Source: Candidatus Competibacteraceae bacterium (lineage in GTDB: Bacteria; Pseudomonadota; Gammaproteobacteria; Competibacterales; Competibacteraceae). Taken from it: a stretch of 5,683 bases of DNA. The translations under genes and the position numbers were made by a program. The notes under the pieces are model-generated. The model was given only the letters and a program-made list of their open reading frames with translations. It had not been told where the DNA came from and did not search any database. The stretch is taken from positions 1 to 5,683 of the forward strand of contig DPWB01000009.1 in the NCBI GenBank assembly GCA_003527885.1, in the 5' to 3' direction. Positions within the stretch are counted from its first letter, which is position 1. Each line of letters starts with the position of its first letter. Shown here piece by piece: positions 1 through 5,683 of the stretch.

Positions 1-462
1 GACAAGGCCACCGGCAAGGAAAACCGCATCGTGATCAAGGCGTCCTCCGGTTTGTCGGAGGAAGAAATCAAGCGGATGGTCGGCGATGCCGAGGCCCACG
101 CCGAGGAAGACAAGAAGTTCCACGAGCTGGTCAACATCCGCAACCAGGCCGAAAACTTGATCCACGGCACCGAGAAAACTTTGCGCGATTTGGGCGACAA
201 GGTGGAGGGCAGCGAGCGCGGGCCGATCGAAGCGGCGATCAGCGATCTGCGCACCACCGCCAAGACCGACAACAAGAACGCCATCGAGGCCAAGACCCGC
301 ACCCTGGCGGAGCTGTCCGGCAAGCTGGCCGAGCGGTTGTACGCGCAGGCCGGCGGCGGACCGGAAGGTGGCCCCGGCGGTCCGGCGGGACCGGGCGGCG
401 GGGGTCACAGGCCCGCCGATGACGGCGTGGTGGACGCCGAGTTCGAGGAAGTCAAGAAGTAA
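1..462 (+). CDS. dnaK: Chaperone protein DnaK (Hsp70), C-terminal part only
   Basis: The gene enters from the left edge already in frame at base 1, leaving 153 codons before TAA at 460-462. DnaK is the cytosolic ATP-driven Hsp70 that binds exposed hydrophobic peptide segments and works with DnaJ and GrpE. The visible part starts near the end of the beta-sandwich substrate-binding domain ([19 protein letters not shown], like E. coli DKNSGKEQKITIKASSGL). It continues through the helical lid ([21 protein letters not shown], then [14 protein letters not shown]) to the conserved acidic tail [11 protein letters not shown]. The ATPase domain lies outside the window. The disordered linker before the tail is rich in Gly and Pro (about 350-408), where E. 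coli has a Gln/Ala-rich stretch. The tail ends EEVKK, slightly shorter than E. coli EEVKDKK. The family call is very secure. dnaJ follows 102 bases downstream, but a hairpin terminator lies between them. Confidence 0.97.
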   Translation, partial: DKATGKENRIVIKASSGLSEEEIKRMVGDAEAHAEEDKKFHELVNIRNQAENLIHGTEKTLRDLGDKVEGSERGPIEAAISDLRTTAKTDNKNAIEAKTRTLAELSGKLAERLYAQAGGGPEGGPGGPAGPGGGGHRPADDGVVDAEFEEVKK

Positions 463-487
463 GCGGCCCGATTGCGTTAAACTCGAC

Positions 488-526
488 ATCCGGGGAGGCG
501 AAAGCGTTCCCGGATTTTTGGTTTTT
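488..526 (+). terminator. Intrinsic terminator or attenuator between dnaK and dnaJ
   Basis: Bases 488-499 pair with 504-515 to form a 12-bp stem with one G-G mismatch and one G-T wobble, closed by a GAAA tetraloop (500-503). The 3' arm runs straight into TTTTT, GG, TTTTT (515-526). This is the classical shape of a rho-independent terminator on the + strand. It starts 25 bases after the dnaK stop and ends 38 bases before the dnaJ start. No convincing promoter is visible between it and dnaJ, so it is probably a partial terminator that lowers dnaJ expression relative to dnaK. That functional reading is inference. Confidence 0.85.
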
Positions 527-564
527 GCCCGGTACCCCTTTACGGACGCCCACAACGGAAGACC

Positions 565-1689
565 ATGTCCAAGCGCGACTATTACGAAATCCTCGGTGTG
601 GCTCGCAACGCGAGCGAAGCTGAAATCCGGCAGGCTTACCGGCGGCTGGCGATGAAATACCATCCCGACCGCAATCCGGGCGAGGTGGCCGAGAGCAACT
701 TCAAGGAAGCCAAGGAGGCTTATGAGGTGCTGGCCGATTCGCGCAAACGGGTCGCCTACGATCAGTTTGGCCACGCCGGCGTGGAAGCGTCGGCGGGCGG
801 GGGTTACGGCGGTGCGGCCGATCTGGGCGATATTTTCGGCGGGGTGTTCCGGGATATTTTCGGCGGCGGACGCGGTGGCGGGGGTGGCCAAGGCTATCGG
901 GGTTCGGACTTGCGCTTTACCCTGGACCTGACGCTGGAGGAAGCCGTCTTCGGCACCACCGCCAAGATCAGGGTGCCGGCGTTGGTCGGTTGCGCGGCCT
1001 GCGCGGGCAGCGGGGCCAAGCCGGGCACCAAGCCGACCACATGCAACACCTGCCGGGGCGTCGGTCAGGTGCGGATGCAGCAGGGCTTTTTCTCGATCCA
1101 GCAGACCTGTCCCCGCTGTCAGGGGCGCGGCACCATCATCCCGGAACCCTGCGAGACCTGCCGGGGCAGCGGCCGGGTCGAGGAACAAAAGGCGCTGTCG
1201 GTCAAGGTGCCGGCGGGTGTGGACAACGGCGACCGCATCCGGCTGGCCGGCGAGGGCGAACACGGCGAACAGGGTGGCTCGCCGGGCGACCTCTACGTGC
1301 AAATTCGCGTCAAGCCGCATCCGATCTTCACCCGCGAGGCCAACGATCTGTATTGCGAAGTGCCGATCGGCTTTACCACCGCCGCATTGGGCGGGGACAT
1401 GGAGGTGCCTACCCTGGACGGGCGGGTCAGCCTGAAGATCCCGGCGGAAACCCAGACCGGCAAGGTGTTCCGGGTGCGCGGCAAAGGCGTCAAACCGGTG
1501 CGCGGCGGCGCGGTCGGCGACCTGATGTGCCGGGTCAACGTCGAAACCCCGGTCAATCTCACCAAGGAACAAAAGGATCTTTTACAGCAGTTCGCCAATT
1601 CCCTGGAAGGCGGCGGCAAGCGCCACACCCCGCAAGAAGGAAGCTGGTTGGACGGGGTCAAGAAGTTTTTTGAAGAGATGAAGTTTTAA
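565..1689 (+). CDS. dnaJ: Chaperone protein DnaJ (Hsp40, type I), complete
   Basis: DnaJ is the cytosolic co-chaperone that delivers unfolded clients to DnaK and stimulates its ATPase. At 374 residues it has the usual length (E. coli 376). Domains in order: a J domain at about residues 4-70 with the invariant HPD at 33-35, a Gly/Phe-rich linker at about 68-113, and a zinc-finger region with four intact CxxCxGxG motifs at 143-150, 160-167, 182-189 and 196-203. In this family motifs 1 and 4 bind one zinc ion and motifs 2 and 3 the other. Two beta-barrel client-binding domains follow ([35 protein letters not shown]), then a C-terminal end ([12 protein letters not shown]) matching E. coli DGVKKFF. 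The start [12 protein letters not shown] aligns directly with E. coli [12 protein letters not shown]. The ribosome binding site is modest (GGAAG, 557-561). All key residues are present. It lies downstream of dnaK as the usual Hsp70 partner, but probably depends on readthrough of the hairpin at 488-526. Confidence 0.98.
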   Translation: MSKRDYYEILGVARNASEAEIRQAYRRLAMKYHPDRNPGEVAESNFKEAKEAYEVLADSRKRVAYDQFGHAGVEASAGGGYGGAADLGDIFGGVFRDIFGGGRGGGGGQGYRGSDLRFTLDLTLEEAVFGTTAKIRVPALVGCAACAGSGAKPGTKPTTCNTCRGVGQVRMQQGFFSIQQTCPRCQGRGTIIPEPCETCRGSGRVEEQKALSVKVPAGVDNGDRIRLAGEGEHGEQGGSPGDLYVQIRVKPHPIFTREANDLYCEVPIGFTTAALGGDMEVPTLDGRVSLKIPAETQTGKVFRVRGKGVKPVRGGAVGDLMCRVNVETPVNLTKEQKDLLQQFANSLEGGGKRHTPQEGSWLDGVKKFFEEMKF

Positions 1690-1754
1690 GAACGTCTCTT
1701 GTCGAAGTCACTGATCGGCCGTCGGCGACGCTGACCGCCCCTGGATCGGAACGG

Positions 1755-1778
1755 CGCGCGGATCGCGCGAGTTGTTTT
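1755..1778 (+). terminator. Weak candidate terminator downstream of dnaJ
   Basis: CGCGCG (1755-1760) can pair with CGCGCG (1764-1769) across a three-base loop (GAT), followed by AG and then TTGTTTT (1772-1778). The stem is only 6 bp but all G-C. It lies 65 bases after the dnaJ stop and 82 bases before the pepN start. In such GC-rich DNA a stem this short can arise by chance, so this is only the best available candidate in the gap. Confidence 0.33.
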
Positions 1779-1860
1779 GAGGGTCCGAGGTCCGACCGCG
1801 CGGCGTCGACCTTCCGACCTGAAGGCTCGATTGAAACCACCGCGCCAGAGAGTTGCCCGC

Positions 1861-4524
1861 ATGGTGATCGAGACGCCTAAAACCACCTATCTCCACGATT
1901 ACGCGCCACCCGCTTACCGGATTCCCGCCATCGAACTGCGCTTTGAGTTGGGCGAGGACAGCACCACGGTGCGTTCGCGGCTGCGGCTGTCCCGTTCGGA
2001 AACCGCGCCGGCCGGCGCGCCGCTGGTGCTGGACGGTCAGGGGCTTGAACTGGTGGCGCTGGCCCTGGATGGGGTTCCGGTGCCGGCCGACCGCTATCAC
2101 GTCGAGGCCGACCGGCTGACGCTGTTCGATCCGCCGGAATCTTTCGAACTGGCGGCGGTGACGCGGATCCGCCCGCAGGATAACGCTTCCCTCGAAGGGC
2201 TTTACCAGTCCGGCGGCAATTTCTGCACGCAATGCGAGGCGGAAGGTTTCCGCAAGATCACTTACTTTCTCGACCGCCCCGACGTGATGGCGGTGTTTAC
2301 CGCCACCCTGGTCGCGGACCTGTCGCGCTGTCCGGTGCTGCTGTCCAACGGCAATCGCGTGGCCGGCGGCGAACTGGACGACGGCCGTCACTGGGCCACC
2401 TGGCATGATCCCTTTCCCAAGCCCTGTTATCTGTTCGCGTTGGTGGCGGGTCGGCTGGGCTGTATCGAAGACCGGTTCCTCACCCGTTCCGGCCGTGCGG
2501 TCGATCTGCGCATTTATGTCGAGCCGGCCGATCTCGATCGGTGCCAGCACGCCATGCAGTCGCTGAAACAGGCCATGGCCTGGGACGAGCAACGCTTCGG
2601 GCTGGAATACGATCTCGATTTATACCAGATCGTCGCGGTCGGCGATTTCAACATGGGGGCGATGGAGAACAAGGGCCTCAACCTCTTCAATACCAAGTAC
2701 GTGCTGGCCAAGCCCGAGACCGCCACCGACGCCGACTATCGGGGCATTCTCGGAGTGATCGGTCACGAATATTTCCACAACTGGACCGGCAACCGGGTGA
2801 CTTGCCGGGACTGGTTCCAGCTCAGCCTCAAGGAAGGGCTGACCGTGTTCCGCGATCAGGAATTTTCCGCCGATCTCGGTTCGCGCGGGGTCGAACGGAT
2901 CGAGGACGTGCGGATCCTGCGCGGCAGTCAGTTCCCGCAGGACGCCGGCCCGATGGCCCATCCGGTGCGGCCGGATTCCTACATCGAGATCAATAACTTC
3001 TACACCGTCACCGTCTACAACAAAGGCGCCGAGGTGGTGCGGATGATCCAGACGCTGCTCGGCCGGGAAGGCTTCCGGCGCGGCATGGACCTGTATTTCC
3101 GGCGCCACGACGGCCAAGCGGTGACTTGCGATGATTTCGTGGCGGCGATGGCGGACGCCAACCAGGCCGACCTCGGCCAATTCAAGCGCTGGTACCAGCA
3201 GGCGGGTACGCCGGAATTGAGCGTGAGCGACGACTACGATCCAGAAACGCGCCGCTATACCCTCACGGTGCGGCAATCCTGCCCGCCGACCCCCGGACAA
3301 CCCGACAAAGCGCCTTTCCACATCCCGCTGGCGCTAGGTCTTTTGGGCGCCGACGGGCGCGATATGCCGCTGCGGTTGGCGGGAGAGAGCGCGACAAGTG
3401 TACCGGGAGCCACGACCCGCGTGGTGGAATTGCGGGAGGCGGAACACGTCTTTCAGTTCGTGGAGGTGTCCGCCCGCCCGGTCCCGTCACTGTTGCGCGG
3501 GTTTTCCGCGCCGGTGAAGTTGACCGGCAAGGAAAGCGACGCCGATCTGCGCTTCCGGCTGGCCCACGACAGCGACGATTTCAACCGCTGGGACGCCGGC
3601 CAAACCTTGGCGATCCGAACGCTTTTGGCTTTGATCGAGGAGCGCCGCTTGCAGCGAGAGTGGACGCTGCCGGAATCGTTCAGCGCCGCCTTCGAGCGAG
3701 CGCTGCGTTCCGACGCCGATCCCGCCCTGCTGGCCCAAGTGCTGACGTTGCCCAGCCAAAGCTACTTGGCCGAACAAATGGAGCGAGTGGATGTGGATGG
3801 CATCCACGCCGCCCACGGCTTCCTAAGGCGGACCCTGGCGGAGCGGTTGCGGGTGCCGTTGTTGGCCGCTTATGCCGCCTTGCGGGACCGGGATCGGGCT
3901 GGCTATCGGGCCGATTCCGCCGCCATGGCCCGGCGGGCGCTCAAAAATGTGTGCCTGGATTATCTGATGCAGCTCGACGATGGCGAGGCGCGGACGCTGT
4001 GTCTGGAGCAATTCCGCTCCGCCGACAACATGACCGACCAACTGGGCGCGCTGGCGCCGTTGGCCAACTCGGAAGACCCCGAACGCGGCGCGGCGCTGGC
4101 GGCGTTTTACGACCGCTGGCGCGCTGAGGCGCTGGTGGTCGATAAATGGCTGAGCCTGCAAGCGACCGCCAGCGTGCCCGGAACGCTGGCGGTGGTGGAG
4201 GCGCTGACCGCCCACGAAGCGTTTAACCTGCGCAACCCCAACAAGGTCCGCGCTCTGATCGGCGCCTTTTCACAAGCCAATCCCTGGCACTTTCACGCCG
4301 CCGACGGCGGTGGCTATACTTTCCTCGCCGACCAGATCGTGCTGTTAAACCGCTTCAACCCGCAGATCGCCGCGCGCTTGGTCACCGCCTTTACCCGCTG
4401 GCGCAAGTACGACCCGGTACGGCAAAGCAACATGCGGGCGCAATTGGAGCGGATCCTGGCCGTTGTGGAGCTGTCGCCGGACGTTTACGAGATCGCCGTT
4501 AAAAGCTTGGGAAGGAGCCCTTGA
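1861..4524 (+). CDS. pepN: Aminopeptidase N, M1 family zinc metallopeptidase, complete
   Basis: This enzyme removes N-terminal amino acids from peptides in the cytosol, finishing the degradation begun by ATP-dependent proteases. From ATG 1861 the protein has 887 residues (E. coli PepN 870). It shows the M1 exopeptidase motif GAMEN at 266-270 and the zinc site HEYFH at 302-306 (zinc ligands H302 and H306, catalytic E303) with the third ligand E325. The transition-state tyrosine is Y386, and the substrate-amine-binding Q124 and E126 are also present. All sit five residues beyond their E. coli equivalents. By homology the order is an N-terminal beta domain (to about 198), a thermolysin-like catalytic domain (to about 449), a small beta domain (to about 551) and a helical C-terminal domain. 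The frame stays open upstream to a TTG at 1777, but those 28 extra residues are Arg-rich and unlike PepN, whereas MVIETPKTTYLHDYAPPAYRIP matches the family start. The ribosome binding site is weak (AGAGAG, 1847-1852). There is no signal peptide or membrane segment. It appears independent of its neighbours, and no clear promoter was found. Confidence 0.97.
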   Translation: MVIETPKTTYLHDYAPPAYRIPAIELRFELGEDSTTVRSRLRLSRSETAPAGAPLVLDGQGLELVALALDGVPVPADRYHVEADRLTLFDPPESFELAAVTRIRPQDNASLEGLYQSGGNFCTQCEAEGFRKITYFLDRPDVMAVFTATLVADLSRCPVLLSNGNRVAGGELDDGRHWATWHDPFPKPCYLFALVAGRLGCIEDRFLTRSGRAVDLRIYVEPADLDRCQHAMQSLKQAMAWDEQRFGLEYDLDLYQIVAVGDFNMGAMENKGLNLFNTKYVLAKPETATDADYRGILGVIGHEYFHNWTGNRVTCRDWFQLSLKEGLTVFRDQEFSADLGSRGVERIEDVRILRGSQFPQDAGPMAHPVRPDSYIEINNFYTVTVYNKGAEVVRMIQTLLGREGFRRGMDLYFRRHDGQAVTCDDFVAAMADANQADLGQFKRWYQQAGTPELSVSDDYDPETRRYTLTVRQSCPPTPGQPDKAPFHIPLALGLLGADGRDMPLRLAGESATSVPGATTRVVELREAEHVFQFVEVSARPVPSLLRGFSAPVKLTGKESDADLRFRLAHDSDDFNRWDAGQTLAIRTLLALIEERRLQREWTLPESFSAAFERALRSDADPALLAQVLTLPSQSYLAEQMERVDVDGIHAAHGFLRRTLAERLRVPLLAAYAALRDRDRAGYRADSAAMARRALKNVCLDYLMQLDDGEARTLCLEQFRSADNMTDQLGALAPLANSEDPERGAALAAFYDRWRAEALVVDKWLSLQATASVPGTLAVVEALTAHEAFNLRNPNKVRALIGAFSQANPWHFHAADGGGYTFLADQIVLLNRFNPQIAARLVTAFTRWRKYDPVRQSNMRAQLERILAVVELSPDVYEIAVKSLGRSP

Positions 4525-4538
4525 GAGCGCCAAGAAAA

Positions 4539-4552
4539 TTGCTGCATTGCAA
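4539..4552. promoter_or_regulatory. Candidate PhaR operator, upstream copy
   Basis: The palindrome TTGC-TGCATT-GCAA contains CTGC-N3-GCA, close to the CTGCN3GCAG-type sites known for the PHA regulator PhaR in other proteobacteria. It lies 9 bases upstream of the -35 element of the phasin promoter. The same GCTGCATTGCA core recurs at 4603-4613. Assignment to PhaR is inferred from motif and position; phaR itself is not in the window. Confidence 0.65.
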
Positions 4553-4561
4553 AAAAACCTG

Positions 4562-4590
4562 TTGACTCTCGAAGCGGTAAGGCGCAGAAT
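4562..4590 (+). promoter_or_regulatory. Sigma-70-type promoter of the phasin gene
   Basis: TTGACT (4562-4567, five of six matches to TTGACA) is followed after a 17-base spacer by CAGAAT (4585-4590, four of six matches to TATAAT). Transcription would start near 4597, giving a leader of about 56 bases before the phasin ATG. Its placement between two identical operator cores supports the call. Confidence 0.62.
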
Positions 4591-4600
4591 ACGCCCATCG

Positions 4601-4614
4601 ATGCTGCATTGCAC
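4601..4614. promoter_or_regulatory. Candidate PhaR operator, downstream copy
   Basis: ATGC-TGCATT-GCAC shares the 11-base core GCTGCATTGCA with the copy at 4541-4551, exactly 62 bases away (about six helical turns). It starts about 4 bases after the predicted transcription start, where a bound repressor would block RNA polymerase. The similarity extends past the core: 4541-4566 and 4603-4628 agree at 21 of 26 positions. Confidence 0.65.
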
Positions 4615-4652
4615 AAAACACTGTCAACCTAAATGCTGTTTGGAGATAAACC

Positions 4653-5117
4653 ATGTCCGCGACCAACCCTTTCAACCCCTTCGCCAATGTCGATTTCAGC
4701 AAGTTCGATTTCAGCAAATACGATATGACCAAGCTGCTCGGCGACGTCAAGATTCCCGGCTTCGACATGGAGGCCATCATGACGGCGCAGCGCAAGAACA
4801 TCGAAGCGCTCAACGCCGCCAACCAAGCTGCCGTGCAGGGTATGCAAGCGGTCGCGCAGCGGCAGGCTGAAATTTTGAGCCAAGCCATGGGCGAAGTGTC
4901 GTCCGTCGCGCAGCAGCTGGCCGGCGCCGCGAGCAACCCCCAGGAAATGACCACCCGGCAGGCCGAGCTGGTCCGTAAGGCCTTCGAACAGGCGCTGGCC
5001 AACATGCGCGAACTGGCCGAGATGGTCAGCAAGTCCAACACCGAGGCGTTCGCGATCATCAACAAGCGCGTCACCGAGAGCCTGCAAGAGCTGAAGACCC
5101 TGGTTGCCGCCAAGTAA
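4653..5117 (+). CDS. phaP: Phasin family protein (PHA granule-associated protein)
   Basis: Phasins are small amphipathic proteins that coat intracellular PHA granules, controlling their size and number and keeping other proteins off the surface. This 154-residue protein has a Phe/Asn/Pro-rich start (MSATNPFNPFANV), then three tandem pentapeptides DFSKF-DFSKY-DMTKL (residues 14-28). The phasin signature segment follows (IPGFDMEAIMTAQRKNIEAL, about 34-53). From about residue 40 to the end it is a long, Ala/Gln/Glu-rich, almost Pro-free sequence expected to be helical and coiled-coil-forming (NAANQAAVQGMQAVAQRQAE and onward). There is no signal peptide, membrane segment or cysteine. The start is well fixed: an in-frame TAA lies at 4647-4649 and GGAG (4642-4645) sits seven bases before the ATG. 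It has its own promoter with flanking operator-like repeats, ends in a strong terminator, and precedes phaC, all fitting a PHA role. The family call is secure. The symbol phaP is used in the general sense, since genomes often carry several phasins. Confidence 0.92.
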   Translation: MSATNPFNPFANVDFSKFDFSKYDMTKLLGDVKIPGFDMEAIMTAQRKNIEALNAANQAAVQGMQAVAQRQAEILSQAMGEVSSVAQQLAGAASNPQEMTTRQAELVRKAFEQALANMRELAEMVSKSNTEAFAIINKRVTESLQELKTLVAAK

Positions 5118-5145
5118 GCGAACGCTCCACGCTCTAACTGTTTTT

Positions 5146-5186
5146 CGGACAGACCATGCGGCACGGCCGCATGGTCTGTCCGTTTT
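5146..5186 (+). terminator. Strong intrinsic terminator after the phasin gene
   Basis: A perfect 16-bp stem (5146-5161 with 5167-5182) with the loop CACGG is followed by TTTT (5183-5186). It starts 28 bases after the phasin stop codon. A T-run also precedes the stem (5141-5145); on the minus strand this would read as A residues, so it does not make the terminator bidirectional. It should largely separate phasin transcription from phaC. Confidence 0.92.
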
Positions 5187-5207
5187 GCGCTTATCGCGGT
5201 CACGCTG

Positions 5208-5237
5208 CTGTCCCTCCGCATCCAATGTCGCTAAAAT
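5208..5237 (+). promoter_or_regulatory. Tentative phaC promoter
   Basis: TAAAAT (5232-5237) matches five of six bases of the sigma-70 -10 box. The best -35 at a reasonable distance is CTGTCC (5208-5213, 18-base spacer), with only three matches. The site lies between the phasin terminator and phaC, where a promoter is expected, and would give a leader of about 37 bases. No TGC-N6-GCA operator like those of the phasin gene is seen here. Confidence 0.35.
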
Positions 5238-5281
5238 AACTTCCTGCCGAGCAAACCACCATAACGCCTGAGGAGTGATTC

Positions 5282-5683
5282 ATGGCCGAGCAAAGTAAAA
5301 CCGAACTTAAATTGCCCGAGCTGAAAATGCCCGATCCGAAAGAGATGGCCGATCTCTTTTCCCACATCGCCGAGAAAAGCCAAGTCATCGTCAAGGAATT
5401 TTTGAACCGCCAGAAAAACGATGGCGCTTTTGACATGCAGGATCAGATGAGTTTGGGCAAGTCCTTCATGGAACTGACCCAAAAGATGCTGGCCGACCCC
5501 GCCAAACTGGCCCAGGCCCAGGCGAACCTTTGGCAGAACTACCTGGAGCTGTGGCAGAAGGCGCTTCCCGCGATGTTCGGCGGCCAGCCGCTGGAGGCGG
5601 TGGTGCGCGAGCCCAAGGGCGACAAGCGCTTCAAGCACGATGACTGGAAGGACAACGTCCTGTTTTCGTACATCAAGCAGTCC
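5282..5683 (+). CDS. phaC: Class I poly(R)-hydroxyalkanoic acid synthase PhaC, N-terminal part
   Basis: PhaC polymerises (R)-3-hydroxyacyl-CoA into PHA at the granule surface. Only the first 134 codons are present and the frame is open to the right edge, so the lipase-like box and the catalytic Cys-Asp-His residues lie outside. The visible part has a charged, Lys/Pro-rich lead (KTELKLPELKMPDPKEM, residues 6-22), then a variable helical region (LAQAQANLWQNYLELWQKAL, about 76-95). It reaches the conserved PhaC N-domain entry GDKRFKHDDWKDNVLFSYIK (113-132), equivalent to the family pattern GD[KR]RF..W..N. The start is well supported: AGGAG (5271-5275) lies six bases before the ATG and an in-frame TGA (5276-5278) excludes an upstream start. 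It follows the phasin gene by 164 bases, but the terminator at 5146-5186 suggests separate transcription. The class I call rests on the N-terminal pattern and phasin neighbour. The next gene, often phaA or phaB, is out of view. Confidence 0.9.
   Translation, partial: MAEQSKTELKLPELKMPDPKEMADLFSHIAEKSQVIVKEFLNRQKNDGAFDMQDQMSLGKSFMELTQKMLADPAKLAQAQANLWQNYLELWQKALPAMFGGQPLEAVVREPKGDKRFKHDDWKDNVLFSYIKQS

Noticed and set aside
463..487. Possible heat-shock (sigma-32) -10 element (CCCGATTG) ahead of dnaJ
   Set aside because: No CTTGAA-like -35 is found at suitable spacing, and the site lies upstream of the terminator hairpin.
990..1673. Second forward frame of 227 codons within dnaJ
   Set aside because: It lies wholly inside dnaJ in another frame, and its Gly/Arg/Pro-rich sequence reflects dnaJ codon third positions.
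1777..1860. In-frame extension of pepN to a TTG start
   Set aside because: The 28 added residues are Arg-rich and do not resemble PepN, there is no good ribosome binding site, and the ATG at 1861 gives the family's normal N-terminus.
1708..2592. Long minus-strand open frame of 294 codons over the 5' part of pepN
   Set aside because: It is antisense to a secure gene, rich in Arg, Gly and His as expected of a complementary frame in GC-rich DNA, and has no recognisable domain.
2620..3321. Minus-strand open frame of 233 codons inside pepN
   Set aside because: It is a shadow of the pepN catalytic region, including the complement of the zinc-site codons, with no independent coding evidence.
4629..5225. 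Minus-strand open frames of 198 and 240 codons opposite the phasin gene
   Set aside because: They span the phasin gene, its promoter and its terminator in antisense, and have no recognisable protein features.
1..5683. Mobile element, CRISPR array, tRNA or a wholly new defence or metabolic system
   Set aside because: No transposase, terminal inverted repeats, regularly spaced repeats or tRNA cloverleaf was seen, and all space is taken by known housekeeping and PHA genes with short spacers.

Overview
This is a GC-rich stretch of a proteobacterial chromosome with every gene on the + strand. The order is the 3' end of dnaK, complete dnaJ, complete pepN, a complete phasin gene, and the 5' end of a class I polyhydroxyalkanoate (PHA) synthase gene, phaC. 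DnaK, DnaJ and PepN all resemble their Escherichia coli counterparts closely over their full visible length. Together with the PHA genes, this suggests a PHA-storing gammaproteobacterium. Environmental PHA accumulators such as Competibacter or Plasticicumulans relatives are possible, but that placement is inference and cannot be fixed from this window.

Layout: positions 1-462 encode the substrate-binding and lid end of DnaK, followed by a very clear intrinsic terminator-like hairpin (488-526). dnaJ (565-1689) follows, with all J-domain and zinc-finger motifs intact. A 171-base gap holds a weak candidate terminator and GC-rich inverted repeats. pepN (1861-4524) encodes an 887-residue M1-family aminopeptidase with a complete active site. 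A 128-base AT-richer spacer then carries a sigma-70-type promoter bracketed by two copies of a TGC-TGCATT-GCA element. These are probably operators for the PHA regulator PhaR. The phasin gene (4653-5117) follows and ends in a 16-bp perfect-stem terminator. phaC starts at 5282 with a strong ribosome binding site and runs off the window at 5683.

How the genes work together: the left part is the Hsp70 chaperone module (DnaK with its J-domain co-chaperone), and PepN completes cytosolic peptide degradation. The right part makes and coats PHA storage granules: PhaC polymerises hydroxyacyl-CoA, and the phasin covers the granule surface. The sequence suggests that the phasin is a single-gene transcription unit repressed through its twin operators, and that phaC is transcribed separately. 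No wholly new system is visible. The most informative parts are the regulatory sites between genes.
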